Source of the DNA: Bradyrhizobium prioriisuperbiae
GTDB taxonomy: Bacteria > Pseudomonadota > Alphaproteobacteria > Rhizobiales > Xanthobacteraceae
NCBI RefSeq assembly: GCF_032397745.1
Contig: NZ_CP135921.1
Coordinates: 6,374,501 to 6,438,500 of the forward strand
DNA: 64,000 bases
Direction: 5' to 3'
Shown here: positions 54,630 to 63,666 of the stretch, piece by piece
Position numbering within the stretch: the first letter of the stretch is position 1
How the letters are laid out: the number at the start of each line of letters is the position of its first letter
Notes under the pieces: generated by a model
Seen by the model: only the letters and a program-made list of their open reading frames with translations
The model's database searches: none
Told to the model about the DNA's origin: nothing
Made by a program: the position numbers and the translations under genes

Positions 54630-55814
54630 ATGGTTGATGCAGTCATCGTATCGACGGCGCGCACCGGCGTCGGCAAGGCCTATCGCGGCGCGCTGAACAA
54701 CACCGAAGGGCCGACCATGGCCGGCCACGTAATCGCCGAGGCAGTGAAACGCGCCGGCATCGCGCCCGGCGAGGTCGAGGACGTGGTGATGGGCTGCGCC
54801 ATGCAGCAGGGCACCATGGTGATGAACGTCGCGCGCAAGGGCGCGATCCGCGCCGGGCTGCCAGTAACCGTCGCCGGCACCACCATCGACCGGCAATGTG
54901 CGTCCGGCCTGCAGGCGATTGCGGTGGCGGCCCGCTCGGTGATGCTCGACGGTGTCGAGATCGCGATCGGCGGCGGCATCGAGTCGATAAGCCTGGTGCA
55001 GAACGACCACATGAACAAATTCCATGCGGTCGACGACGAGCTGATGGCGATGAAACCCGACATGTACATGTCGATGCTGGAGACCGCCGAGGTGGTCTCC
55101 GAGCGCTACAAGATCTCGCGCGACCAGCAGGACGCCTACAGCCTGGAATGCCAGCGCCGCACGGCCGCCGCGATCCAGGGCGGCCGCTTCAATGACGAGA
55201 TCGCGCCTTTCACCACCAAGATGGTTGTCATGGACAAGGACACCAGGCAGGTGTCGTATCACGATGTGACGCTGAGCAAGGACGAGGGACCGCGCGCGGA
55301 TACCACGGCGGAAGGACTGGCCAAGATCAAGCCGGTGTTCGAGGGCAAAACCATCAGCGCCGGCAATGCCAGCCAGCTCTCGGACGGTGCGTCCGCGTGT
55401 GTGGTCATGAGCGATACGGTTGCCGCCAAGAAGGGCCTGAAGCCGCTCGGCATCTTCCGCGGCTTTGTCGCCGCCGGCGTCGAGCCGGACGAGATGGGGG
55501 TGGGTCCGGTGGTGGCGATCCCGCGGCTTTTGAAGCGGCACGGCCTGAAGATTGACGATATCGATCTCTGGGAGTTGAACGAGGCTTATGCGGTGCAGGT
55601 GATCTATTGCCGCGACAAGCTCGGCATCGATCCGGACAAGCTCAACGTCAATGGCGGTTCGATCGCCATCGGCCACCCCTATGGCATGACCGGTTCGCGC
55701 CTGACGGGACACCTGCTGATCGAGGGCCGCCGCCGCAAGGCGAAGTACGGCGTGGTCACCATGTGCATCGGCGGCGGCATGGGTGCGGCCGGATTGTTCG
55801 AGATCGTGCAGTAA
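54630..55814 (+). CDS. Acetyl-CoA acyltransferase (thiolase)
   Basis: A 394-residue thiolase from ATG 54630. Nucleophile C90 in [24 protein letters not shown] carries His; CIGGGMGAA the second Cys. [10 protein letters not shown] replaces the usual E-x-NEAFA. Cleaves 3-ketoacyl-CoA with CoA at the end of the pathway. Last gene of the operon. Confidence 0.95.
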   Translation: MVDAVIVSTARTGVGKAYRGALNNTEGPTMAGHVIAEAVKRAGIAPGEVEDVVMGCAMQQGTMVMNVARKGAIRAGLPVTVAGTTIDRQCASGLQAIAVAARSVMLDGVEIAIGGGIESISLVQNDHMNKFHAVDDELMAMKPDMYMSMLETAEVVSERYKISRDQQDAYSLECQRRTAAAIQGGRFNDEIAPFTTKMVVMDKDTRQVSYHDVTLSKDEGPRADTTAEGLAKIKPVFEGKTISAGNASQLSDGASACVVMSDTVAAKKGLKPLGIFRGFVAAGVEPDEMGVGPVVAIPRLLKRHGLKIDDIDLWELNEAYAVQVIYCRDKLGIDPDKLNVNGGSIAIGHPYGMTGSRLTGHLLIEGRRRKAKYGVVTMCIGGGMGAAGLFEIVQ

Positions 55815-55842
55815 GGCACGGCGTTGCGCGCGCGAGGCACCG

Positions 55843-56835
55843 TTATGCGGTCAGCGCGCACGCCACATCCTCATCCGTGATAAGGACATGACACAGTCCG
55901 GCGCGGATTGCGGCGCGGACGATGGCGACCTTTTGCAAACCGCCGGCGGCGAGCAGCAGCTCCGGCACCTGCAGCAGGTCGTCCAGCGCCGGATTGATCA
56001 CGCGCGAGGTCAGCGGATGATCGATGGTTCGGCCATCGGCGTCGAGATAATGCCCGCAGATATCGCCGACCGCTCCGGCCGCGCGCAGCGACTGCCAGGT
56101 CTTCCGGTCGATCACACCATATTCAAGCGGCTTGGATTGCTCCGAGAGATCGGTGGCGCTGAGCAAGGCCATGTCGAGGCCCGGGACCATCGCCAGCACG
56201 CCGCGGATCGGTTCGCTGGTCACCAGCGCGTTCCGCAGTTCAGGTGACGAAGCGAACATCGGAGCGGTGACGTAGTAACACCTTGCGTCCAGCGCACGTG
56301 CCATCATCGCCGCGTTGTCATAGGGATTGATAAGGGTGCTTTCCGCCAGCCCTCCGCACAACAGAACGACGCGATTGTCGGTGCCTTTTCGCCGCTTCAG
56401 GTTTTGCGCGACGGCATTGATGGTTCCGCCCCAGCTGATGCCGAGCGCGCCTGATGGCGGCAGGCGATCGGAGACATACTGGGCGGCCGCGGCGCCGACC
56501 ATGGCCCTGACATCCGTATCGGCGAGTGGAGAGGGCACCACGATCGCCTGGCGCAATCCGAAGGCTGAGACGAGATCGGCCTCGAGTTCGTGGCAGGGCC
56601 CGGTTGGACTCGCGATCGAAATCTGGACGAAGCCGCTCTCGCGGGCGTCTCCCAGGATGCGGTTCACCCGTTTGCGCGTGATCTTCAGGCGCTGCGCGAT
56701 CGCATCCTGGGTCTGTCCTTCCTTGAAATAGTACCAGCAGATCCGCGCCATCAATGCGGCGTCGGCGGGCTCATCGCCGCTCTCCTGCGCGCTCACTATC
56801 TCGTTCTTCGCCCGATTCAGCACGGCGGCCCCCAT
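55843..56835 (-). CDS. SorC family sugar-binding transcriptional regulator
   Basis: A 330-residue protein. N-terminal HTH (YYFKEGQTQDAIAQRLKITR then RKRVNRIL) and a C-terminal effector domain like sugar-phosphate isomerases: VVPSPLADTDVRAMVGAAAA, LPPSGALGISWGGT, IINPALDDLLQV. SorC/DeoR-type regulators sense phosphorylated sugars or polyols. Divergent from the phosphodiesterase/Ugp operon, which it likely controls through the repeats at 56881-56913. ATG 56835; a GTG one codon upstream is also possible. Confidence 0.88.
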   Translation of the reverse strand: MGAAVLNRAKNEIVSAQESGDEPADAALMARICWYYFKEGQTQDAIAQRLKITRKRVNRILGDARESGFVQISIASPTGPCHELEADLVSAFGLRQAIVVPSPLADTDVRAMVGAAAAQYVSDRLPPSGALGISWGGTINAVAQNLKRRKGTDNRVVLLCGGLAESTLINPYDNAAMMARALDARCYYVTAPMFASSPELRNALVTSEPIRGVLAMVPGLDMALLSATDLSEQSKPLEYGVIDRKTWQSLRAAGAVGDICGHYLDADGRTIDHPLTSRVINPALDDLLQVPELLLAAGGLQKVAIVRAAIRAGLCHVLITDEDVACALTA

Positions 56836-56880
56836 CACTGCTTTGCATCTCGCTTACAGCAGACACACGACACCAATATT

Positions 56881-56913
56881 ACAAATGTGCCGCTAGCGTC
56901 ACAGATGTGTCGC
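56881..56913. promoter_or_regulatory. Direct-repeat operator candidate
   Basis: ACAAATGTGCCGC (56881-56893) and ACAGATGTGTCGC (56901-56913), 11 of 13 identical and exactly 20 bp apart, so on one face of the helix. A reversed relative (GCGACATCTG) lies at 56935-56944. Position between the SorC gene and the operon start suggests SorC binding. Confidence 0.5.
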
Positions 56914-56958
56914 GCAACGCGCCTATAGCTCCCTGCGACATCTGAAGGAGCGCGTTTC

Positions 56959-57027
56959 ATGCATCGGTTGGTTCTGGTCTCTCTGACACGTGGAGGCTGT
57001 GCGGCCTGCCGATCGGTGGAGGCCTGA
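56959..57027 (+). CDS. Candidate 22-codon leader peptide
   Basis: ATG 56959, preceded by GAAGGAG 8 bp upstream, encodes MHRLVLVSLTRGGCAACRSV and ends EA-stop. It ends two bases before the phosphodiesterase start (GTG 57030). The strong ribosome site and tight coupling suggest it is translated, perhaps to prime translation of the next gene. A CxxC motif is present. No known peptide family. Confidence 0.4.
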   Translation: MHRLVLVSLTRGGCAACRSVEA

Positions 57028-57029
57028 CC

Positions 57030-58310
57030 GTGCGTCGTGTCGTCATCGTCACCCTCGACGGTCTGCGCAGGGACCTGATCTCCGCGGAAACCACGCCAAA
57101 TCTCGTGACATTCGCTCGGCAGTCGGAGCGGTTCGAGGATTACCGCACTGTGTTTCCGTCCTGTACGCGCGTGGTGTCCGCCAGCATGGCGACCGGGTGC
57201 TTTCCGGCGCAGCACGGTCTGCAGGGCAATTCGGTTGCGTTGATGGAAGAGGGCCGGCTGGTGTTTCGCGATGCCGGCCATCCGGATTTCCTACAGCACA
57301 AGCGGCGCATCACCGGGCAGTCGCTCGCCAGACCGACGCTGGCTGAGCGACTGAAGGACGACGGAGGCGCGATCATTTTCAGCAATGTGTCGCCGGGGGC
57401 TGCCTATGCGCACGATCCCGATGGCCATGGCCATGTCTATCATCGCGCTGGCTCGTTCGGGCCGCGGCGCGAACCGGTGCCGACTTCGGATCGTCTGGAT
57501 GTGACGCTGGACGCGACTGGCGATCGCCGGATGACGGAGCGTTTCATCGACGAGGTTCTCCATACGCGGCGCCCGGCGCTTGGCGTGTTGTGGCTGGGCG
57601 AGCCGGATCATATTCAGCATGAGGCGCCGCTGGGATCGCCGGAGCATCTCGCCGTGCTCGCTCAGGCGGATATCCAGGCCGGGCTGGTGATCGACGCGGT
57701 CGCAAGACTGCGCGAGCAGGGCGATGACGTGTTACTGCTGGTCGGGTCCGATCACGGCCACCAGACCGTGAGCGGAGTTGTCGACATCGATTCGGAGCTG
57801 ATTTCAGCCGGTTTCAGGGCCGACGCCGGTTCCGGTGACGTGATGGCGGTGTCGAACGGGACCTCCGCGCTGATCTATGTGCATCCGGACCATGCTGCTG
57901 TGACGCCGCGCATTCATGCCTTTCTGCGGGCGAGCGAGTGGGCCGGACAGGTATTCGGCCCCGGCGACCTCGGTGCGGTCGGGCAGGCCCCGGTCGGCGG
58001 ACTCGCCTTCGCCGTCTCGATGCGGGCCAGCGATCAATCCAATGCGTTTGGCATTCCCGGCACCAGCCTTGTTGCCAAGCCCGCCATGGGCAAAGCGGAC
58101 CGGCTTGGCTGCGGCCAGCATGGCGGTCTTGCCGCCTTCGAGCAGGCGCCGTTCCTGCTGGCGTCAGGGAGCGGCTTCATCCCCGGAGCGACGCGCGGGG
58201 AGACAGTGCGCATCATCGACATCGCGCCGACCGTGCTGACCCATCTCGGCGTCGCTGGTTCCGGAATGGACGGCCAGCCGCTGCAACGGCCGGCGAGGGA
58301 GGCGACCTGA
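57030..58310 (+). CDS. Alkaline phosphatase superfamily phosphodiesterase
   Basis: A 426-residue protein with metal motifs of the nucleotide pyrophosphatase/phosphodiesterase family. VIVTLDGLRRD (D10), nucleophile T46 in FPSCTRVVSASMATG, GEPDHIQHE, SDHGHQTVSG and the late His. GTG start at 57030 with GGAGG 7 bp upstream. No clear signal peptide, so probably cytosolic. It would split the phosphodiester imported by the Ugp transporter. Overlaps the next gene by 1 bp. Confidence 0.85.
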   Translation: MRRVVIVTLDGLRRDLISAETTPNLVTFARQSERFEDYRTVFPSCTRVVSASMATGCFPAQHGLQGNSVALMEEGRLVFRDAGHPDFLQHKRRITGQSLARPTLAERLKDDGGAIIFSNVSPGAAYAHDPDGHGHVYHRAGSFGPRREPVPTSDRLDVTLDATGDRRMTERFIDEVLHTRRPALGVLWLGEPDHIQHEAPLGSPEHLAVLAQADIQAGLVIDAVARLREQGDDVLLLVGSDHGHQTVSGVVDIDSELISAGFRADAGSGDVMAVSNGTSALIYVHPDHAAVTPRIHAFLRASEWAGQVFGPGDLGAVGQAPVGGLAFAVSMRASDQSNAFGIPGTSLVAKPAMGKADRLGCGQHGGLAAFEQAPFLLASGSGFIPGATRGETVRIIDIAPTVLTHLGVAGSGMDGQPLQRPAREAT

Positions 58311-59419
58311 TGTCGGACATCTCCCTGACGAACATTAGAAAGCATCACGGCGACACGGCCGTGCTGCGCGGGATCTCGCTGGACATTCGCGACGGTGAAT
58401 TCCTGACGTTGGTGGGCCCGTCGGGTTGCGGTAAGTCCACACTGCTGCGGATCATCGCCGGTCTCGACCTGCAGGACGACGGCACCGTCGCGATCGGCAG
58501 CCGGGGTGTCGATGGCCTGCGCCCCAGAGATCGCGACGTGGCCATGGTATTCCAGGCCTATGCGCTTTATCCGCATCTGTCGGTTTTCGACAATATCGCG
58601 CTGCCGCTGCGCGTGCGCCGGTTGTCCGGCCTGCAACGCACGCCGCTGATCGGCGCCCTGGTCGCGGGCCGGCGGGCCATCGAAAACGACATCCGCCGAG
58701 AGGTGGAGGAGACCGCGGCGGTCCTCGACATCGGCCACCTGCTGGCGCGCAAGCCAGGACAATTGTCCGGCGGGCAACGACAGCGGGTCGCGCTGGGCCG
58801 CGCCATGGTGCGTCATCCGGCCGTGTTCCTGATGGACGAGCCGTTGTCCAATCTCGACGCTAAACTGCGCGTGCAGATGCGCGCCGAGATCACCAGCCTG
58901 CATCGGCGGTTGCGCAACACCTTCGTCTTCGTCACCCATGATCAGGCAGAGGCGATGACCATGTCCGACCGGGTCGCCGTCATGATGGGGGGCGAACTGA
59001 TCCAGGTCGGCGCGCCGGACGATCTCTATCACGACCCGCAGGACCTGCGGGTCGCCGAGTTCATCGGCAGCCCGAAGATCAATGTGGTGCCGGCTGCGGC
59101 GCTGGCGCGTGATATGGGCATCGTCTCGCCCGAAGCGGCCAAGCTGGCGTTTCGTCCGGAGGCAACCAGCCTCGCATTGCCCGTCGCCGGCGTGCTGTCC
59201 GGGCCGATCGAGACCATCGAGAATCTGGGCGCGGATATTTTCCTCCATGTCGCTGTCACGGTGGGCGGTGAGGCGCTGTCGGTAATCGTCCGGGTTGAGC
59301 CATCAGCGCGGCGTTTTGCGATCGGCGAGGTGGTCGGCGTCCGTCCTGATCCCTCGCGGGTGCTGCAGTTCGATGCCAAGGGACAACGCGTTCGGGCACG
59401 GGAGCTGGTCGCGGCATGA
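58310..59419 (+). CDS. ugpC: ABC transporter ATPase (UgpC/MalK-like)
   Basis: A 369-residue ATPase with Walker A GPSGCGKS (36-43), QLSGGQRQRVALGRA and LMDEPLSNLDAK, plus the C-terminal OB/TOBE regulatory domain. The region RRLSGLQRTPLIGALVAGRR between Q-loop and signature carries about 20 extra residues over usual UgpC proteins. Drives the import of glycerol phosphate-type substrates. Start codon overlaps the upstream stop (TGATG). Confidence 0.9.
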   Translation: MSDISLTNIRKHHGDTAVLRGISLDIRDGEFLTLVGPSGCGKSTLLRIIAGLDLQDDGTVAIGSRGVDGLRPRDRDVAMVFQAYALYPHLSVFDNIALPLRVRRLSGLQRTPLIGALVAGRRAIENDIRREVEETAAVLDIGHLLARKPGQLSGGQRQRVALGRAMVRHPAVFLMDEPLSNLDAKLRVQMRAEITSLHRRLRNTFVFVTHDQAEAMTMSDRVAVMMGGELIQVGAPDDLYHDPQDLRVAEFIGSPKINVVPAAALARDMGIVSPEAAKLAFRPEATSLALPVAGVLSGPIETIENLGADIFLHVAVTVGGEALSVIVRVEPSARRFAIGEVVGVRPDPSRVLQFDAKGQRVRARELVAA

Positions 59420-60354
59420 CCCTTCACGTATCAGCAGATCTGGCGCCGACCGGTGCCCTCACGCCTTCGATCGCCGCGCGCCGCCGACGCGAGCGCGGGA
59501 CGGCGTGGCTGGCGATCACGCCGGCGCTCGGGTTGCTGTCGCTTCTGCTGTTCGGGCCGGTGCTGGCCGTCATGCTGTTTTCGCTGACCGACTGGCAGAT
59601 CGGGTCATCGACGTTTCACTTTCTCGGGCTCGACAACTACCGCGCGCTGCTGTCGGACGCGCTGTTCTGGAAAACCCTGTCCAACACGGGGCTCTATGTC
59701 GTGCTTGTGGTGCCGGGCACCGTCCTGCTCGGGCTCGTGGTCGCACTCCTGATCGAGGCGCGCCCCGGGCTGCGCAGTTTTTATCGCGCGGCTCACTTCC
59801 TGCCGGTGATGTCGACCATGGCGGCGATGGCGATTGTGTGGGGCGCCATGCTGCACCCGACCATTGGCCTGGTGAACCGGCTGCTGGCGGAGTTCGGGAT
59901 CATCGGCGTGAACTGGCTGCGCGACGAGCGCACGGTGCTGCCTGCTTTGGCCGTCATCGGCATCTGGCAGAACTTTGGTTTCGCCATGGTGCTGTTCGTG
60001 GCCGGCCTGAAATCAATCCCGCGTTCGCTCTATGACGCCGCGGATATCGATGGCGCCGACGGCATGCTGGAGCGGCTGCGCACCGTGACGCTGCCTATGC
60101 TCGGCCCCGCAACCATGTTCGTTGTGATCCTGACCGCGACACGGGCCTTCGAGGTGTTCGACACTGTGCGGGTGCTGACCCAGGGCGGCCCGAACTTCGC
60201 CTCTGATGTGCTGCTGCATCGCCTCTACACTGAAAGCTTCGATTTCCTGCGCACCGGCTATGGCGCGGCGCTGACCGTGGTGTACCTCGCCATTGTCATG
60301 CTGCTGACCCTGGTGCAGGCGCGGGTGCTCGATCGCCGGGTGCATTATTCATGA
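59416..60354 (+). CDS. ugpA: Sugar/glycerophosphate ABC permease (UgpA-like)
   Basis: A 312-residue MalF/UgpA permease with six hydrophobic segments. The EAA loop is DAADIDGADGMLERLRTVTL. Overlaps the ATPase gene by 4 bp and the next permease by 4 bp, so a tight operon. Substrate inferred from neighbours. Confidence 0.9.
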   Translation: MTLHVSADLAPTGALTPSIAARRRRERGTAWLAITPALGLLSLLLFGPVLAVMLFSLTDWQIGSSTFHFLGLDNYRALLSDALFWKTLSNTGLYVVLVVPGTVLLGLVVALLIEARPGLRSFYRAAHFLPVMSTMAAMAIVWGAMLHPTIGLVNRLLAEFGIIGVNWLRDERTVLPALAVIGIWQNFGFAMVLFVAGLKSIPRSLYDAADIDGADGMLERLRTVTLPMLGPATMFVVILTATRAFEVFDTVRVLTQGGPNFASDVLLHRLYTESFDFLRTGYGAALTVVYLAIVMLLTLVQARVLDRRVHYS

Positions 60355-61214
60355 GCGCCCCAAAATCACGATCGGCCATATCTCGACCAATCATGCCTCG
60401 GTTGGGAGAGCTCGCGCGCCATGGGGGCTTGCTGCTGACAACGGCCTTTGCTCTGATTCCGTTCATCTGGATGCTGAGCCTGTCGCTGAAACCCCAGGCG
60501 GAAATCTTCCAGCCCGCGTTTCATCTCTGGCCGCAGTCCTTCCACGGCTTTGAGAACTATCGCATCGCGCTGACGTCAGCGCCGATGCTGCGGTTCCTGC
60601 TCAATGGGCTGTTTGTCTGCGCCACCATCTTCCTGCTGCAGATGCTGGTCTGCGTGCCCTGTGCCTATGCCCTGGCGAAGCTGCGCTTTCGCGGACGCGA
60701 TACGCTGTTTTCGGCAGTGCTCGTTGGTCTTCTGGTCCCGCCGCAGGCGCTGGCCATCCCACATTTCGTGCTGCTGCATGTGTTCGGCCTGCTCGACACC
60801 TATGCCGCGCTGATCCTGCCCTGGACCATTTCGACCCTCGGCATCTTCCTGATGCGGCAGTTCTTCCGGGCGGTGCCGGATGAACTAATCGATGCCGCGC
60901 GGCTCGACGGGCTCGGCGAGTTCGAGATCATCTGGCGGGTGATGTTGCCTGTGGCGGTGCCGGCCCTGGCGGCCTTTGGCATCTTTTCGGTGGTGGCGCA
61001 TTGGAACGATCTGTTCTGGCCGCTGATTGCGGTGCGCAGCGAGGAGTTGTCGACGCCGGCGCTCGGCATCCTGCTGTTTCGCGACGACGAGGCCGGCCAG
61101 CTGATGGGACCGCTGATGGCCGGCTCGGTCATCATCGTGGCGCCGTTGATCCTCGCCTTCCTGTTCGCCCAGCAGCGTTTCATCGATGGCATTTCCTTCA
61201 CCGCCAACAACTGA
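60351..61214 (+). CDS. ugpE: Sugar/glycerophosphate ABC permease (UgpE-like)
   Basis: A 287-residue MalG-type permease. The EAA motif is DAARLDGLGEFEIIWRVMLP. The first 20 residues are a basic cytosolic tail. Overlapping start with ugpA. Forms the channel with UgpA. Confidence 0.9.
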   Translation: MSAPKSRSAISRPIMPRLGELARHGGLLLTTAFALIPFIWMLSLSLKPQAEIFQPAFHLWPQSFHGFENYRIALTSAPMLRFLLNGLFVCATIFLLQMLVCVPCAYALAKLRFRGRDTLFSAVLVGLLVPPQALAIPHFVLLHVFGLLDTYAALILPWTISTLGIFLMRQFFRAVPDELIDAARLDGLGEFEIIWRVMLPVAVPALAAFGIFSVVAHWNDLFWPLIAVRSEELSTPALGILLFRDDEAGQLMGPLMAGSVIIVAPLILAFLFAQQRFIDGISFTANN

Positions 61215-61233
61215 CAGCTTCGGAGACCCTCCC

Positions 61234-62526
61234 ATGTCCTACCGGCCAAAGGCCTTTGTCTATCGCCTGTTCACGGTGGCTATCCTCGGCACGGCGGCGT
61301 TTGTCTCGCCCGCGGCAGCAGAGGTTACGCTTGACGTGCTCTACACCACGCCCGGCACCTTCAACACGCTGCAGCAGGATCTGGCCAAGCGCTTCACCGA
61401 GCTGCACCCCGACATCAAGATCAAGTTCCGCAATCCGGTCGCCGGTTATGAGGAGGCGGCGCAGCAGATCCTGCGCGACCAGCTGACGGGACGGCTGCCC
61501 GATGTTGCCTTCAACGGCATCAACCAGATCGGCCTGTTTGTTGCTCGTGGTCTCGGTGCACCGCTCGATGAGTTCATCGCCAAGGACGGCGGCGTGGACA
61601 AACTCGGTTATTATCCGACGCTTGCGGAGCTCGGCAAATGGAAGGGCAAGACCTACGGATTGCCGTTCGCGGTCTCGACACCGGTGCTTTATGTCAATGC
61701 CGATCTCGTGGAGAAGGGCGGTGGGAACATCAACGATCTGCCGCGCGCGTGGGGCGAACTGACTGCGCTGGGCAAGAAGGTGGAGAGCTCGGCGGGAGCC
61801 GGTGTCACGGGGCTGTATTTTCAATGGGAGCAGACCGGCAACTGGCTGGTGCAGTCCCTGGTGACCAGCCGGGGCGGGTACATGCTCAAGAGCGACGGCT
61901 GCAGCATTGCCTTCAATGATGCGGCCGGTCTGTGGGCCCTGAAAACGCTCGAAGGTTTCGGCAAGTCCGGCATGCCCAACCTGTCATTGGCGCAGGCGCG
62001 CCAGTCCTTCGTGGCCGGCAGTGTCGCGATCCTTGTGGACTCCACGTCCTATGTGGCGGCTGCTGATCGCCAGATCGGCGGGCGCTTCAAGTTCCGGACG
62101 ATGGCTTTTCCGCTGGCATCGGAAGCCGGTCGTCTGCCCGCGGGCGGCAACGTGGCCATGGTGTTTGCGACCGATGCCGCCCGGCGACAGGCGGCCTGGG
62201 AGTATGTGAAGTTCGTGACCGGCCCGGTGGGACAGACCCAGATGGTCAACCTGACCGGGTACATGCCCGGTAACGAAATCGCGGTGAAACAGCCTGACAT
62301 GCTTGGCGGCTTCTATGAGAAAAACCCCAATCACAAGACCAGCATCGCGCAGCTTCCGGTGCTGACCGAATGGGCTGCCTTTCCCGGCGACAATTCCCTG
62401 AAGATCATCGAGGTGATCAAGTCCCACACAGAAGGTCTGGTGACGGGACGGCGCTCGGCAGAGGAGACCATGCCGGTCCTGGTCAAGGACGTGACGGCGC
62501 TGCTGCCGGCCTGCGCTGGTCGGTAG
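61234..62526 (+). CDS. ugpB: Periplasmic solute-binding protein (UgpB-like)
   Basis: A 430-residue protein from ATG 61234 with GGAGA upstream; signal peptide ends in AFVSPAAAE. Extracellular solute-binding protein family 1 fold: LDVLYTTPGTFNTLQQDLAK at the N terminus and YMPGNEIAVKQ. Terminates the operon. With the phosphodiesterase it points to uptake and cleavage of a glycerophosphodiester-like compound; the true ligand is unknown. Confidence 0.88.
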   Translation: MSYRPKAFVYRLFTVAILGTAAFVSPAAAEVTLDVLYTTPGTFNTLQQDLAKRFTELHPDIKIKFRNPVAGYEEAAQQILRDQLTGRLPDVAFNGINQIGLFVARGLGAPLDEFIAKDGGVDKLGYYPTLAELGKWKGKTYGLPFAVSTPVLYVNADLVEKGGGNINDLPRAWGELTALGKKVESSAGAGVTGLYFQWEQTGNWLVQSLVTSRGGYMLKSDGCSIAFNDAAGLWALKTLEGFGKSGMPNLSLAQARQSFVAGSVAILVDSTSYVAAADRQIGGRFKFRTMAFPLASEAGRLPAGGNVAMVFATDAARRQAAWEYVKFVTGPVGQTQMVNLTGYMPGNEIAVKQPDMLGGFYEKNPNHKTSIAQLPVLTEWAAFPGDNSLKIIEVIKSHTEGLVTGRRSAEETMPVLVKDVTALLPACAGR

Positions 62527-62597
62527 GCTGCCTTGAATTTAAACCCGGCTGAATCATCAGTCGTGTTTCGTTTTGCTGATCGAACCGGTTCAGAGCC

Positions 62598-62682
62598 GTA
62601 GGATGGGTTGAGCCAAACGCGAAACCCATCATTGCTCTGCTGGCGGGGAATGATGGGTTTCGCTGCGCTCAACCCATCCTAC
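62598..62682. repeat. Intergenic inverted repeat (GTAGGATGGGTTGAG type)
   Basis: Arm GTAGGATGGGTTGAGCCAAA and its counterpart ending GCTCAACCCATCCTAC, about 20 pairs each, with inner AACCCATCATT / AATGATGGGTTT. A repeat known from many proteobacteria; lies between convergent ugpB and SDR genes and can serve as terminator. Confidence 0.7.
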
Positions 62683-62723
62683 ATGCTGGTGAAGCCGGGC
62701 TTTTTGTGGAAGCGGAGAGGAGT

Positions 62724-63464
62724 TCAGTAGTTTTCCTTGAACGGGCGCAGGTCGATTTCCTGGGTCCAGGCCGAGCGTGGCTGCGAGTGAATCTGCCAAT
62801 AGGTCTCCGCGATGGCGTTGACATCGAGCAGGCCATCTTCGCCGCGCTGTTCCGCAAGCGCCGGATTGCGCGACAGCAAGCGTTCGCCGGCGATGCCGCC
62901 ATCGATCACGGCGTGTGCGACATGGATGCCGGCCTTGCCGTAGTCACGCGCCATGCTCTGGGCGATCATCCGCAGGCCGGCCTTGGCTGCCGCGAACTGC
63001 GCATAGCCCGGCTTGCCGCGCAGGCTGGCGGAGGCGCCGGTGAAGATCACGGTGCCACGTCCCAGCGGCACCAGCCGTCGTGCCGCTTCGCGTCCGACCA
63101 GGAAGCCGCCGAAGCAACAGATCCGCCAGAAATTCTCGAACTGCTCGGCGGTCAGTTCGCGGAAATCGATGTGCTGGTTGATGCCGGCGTTGAACACCAC
63201 CGCATCAGGGGCATCGAACTCGCTGCCCAGCGACGTCGCGCGGTCGAACAGCTTGATGACGTCGGCTTCCTTGGTGGCATCGGCGATCACGAATTCGGCG
63301 CTGCCGCGCGACTTGCCGATGGTATCGACCACCTGTTGCAGCTTGCTCGCGGTGCGGCCGGCGGCGATCACGTGATAACCTTCGGACGCAAAACGGCGGC
63401 AGACGGCGGCGCCGACGCCTAATTCGGCCCCCACGCCAACGATCACAGCGGTTGGTTTTGCCAT
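62724..63464 (-). CDS. SDR-like protein with Phe at the catalytic Tyr (paralogue 4)
   Basis: A 246-residue SDR fold. VGVGAELGVGAAV loop, F157-A-A-A-K161 in place of YxxxK, FNAGINQ for NNAG. More diverged from the other three and outside the operator-defined regulon. AAGGAG precedes ATG 63464. Divergent from the MFS gene. Confidence 0.85.
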   Translation of the reverse strand: MAKPTAVIVGVGAELGVGAAVCRRFASEGYHVIAAGRTASKLQQVVDTIGKSRGSAEFVIADATKEADVIKLFDRATSLGSEFDAPDAVVFNAGINQHIDFRELTAEQFENFWRICCFGGFLVGREAARRLVPLGRGTVIFTGASASLRGKPGYAQFAAAKAGLRMIAQSMARDYGKAGIHVAHAVIDGGIAGERLLSRNPALAEQRGEDGLLDVNAIAETYWQIHSQPRSAWTQEIDLRPFKENY

Positions 63465-63666
63465 TCATCAACTCCTTGAGGTTGCGGACCAAATCCTGAT
63501 CGAGCCTAGCTCAGCCCGCAGGATTCCGGTCAGGTATTTGGCGTCAAATCTGCAGGGGCCACATGCAGCATTCCCATGGTGTCAGGCCATATTGAATGAT
63601 AGTCATAATACAAAGCCGACGCCACCGGCCGACCGTTTATTGAGTGATTTGGATCTGGATTTCGCC

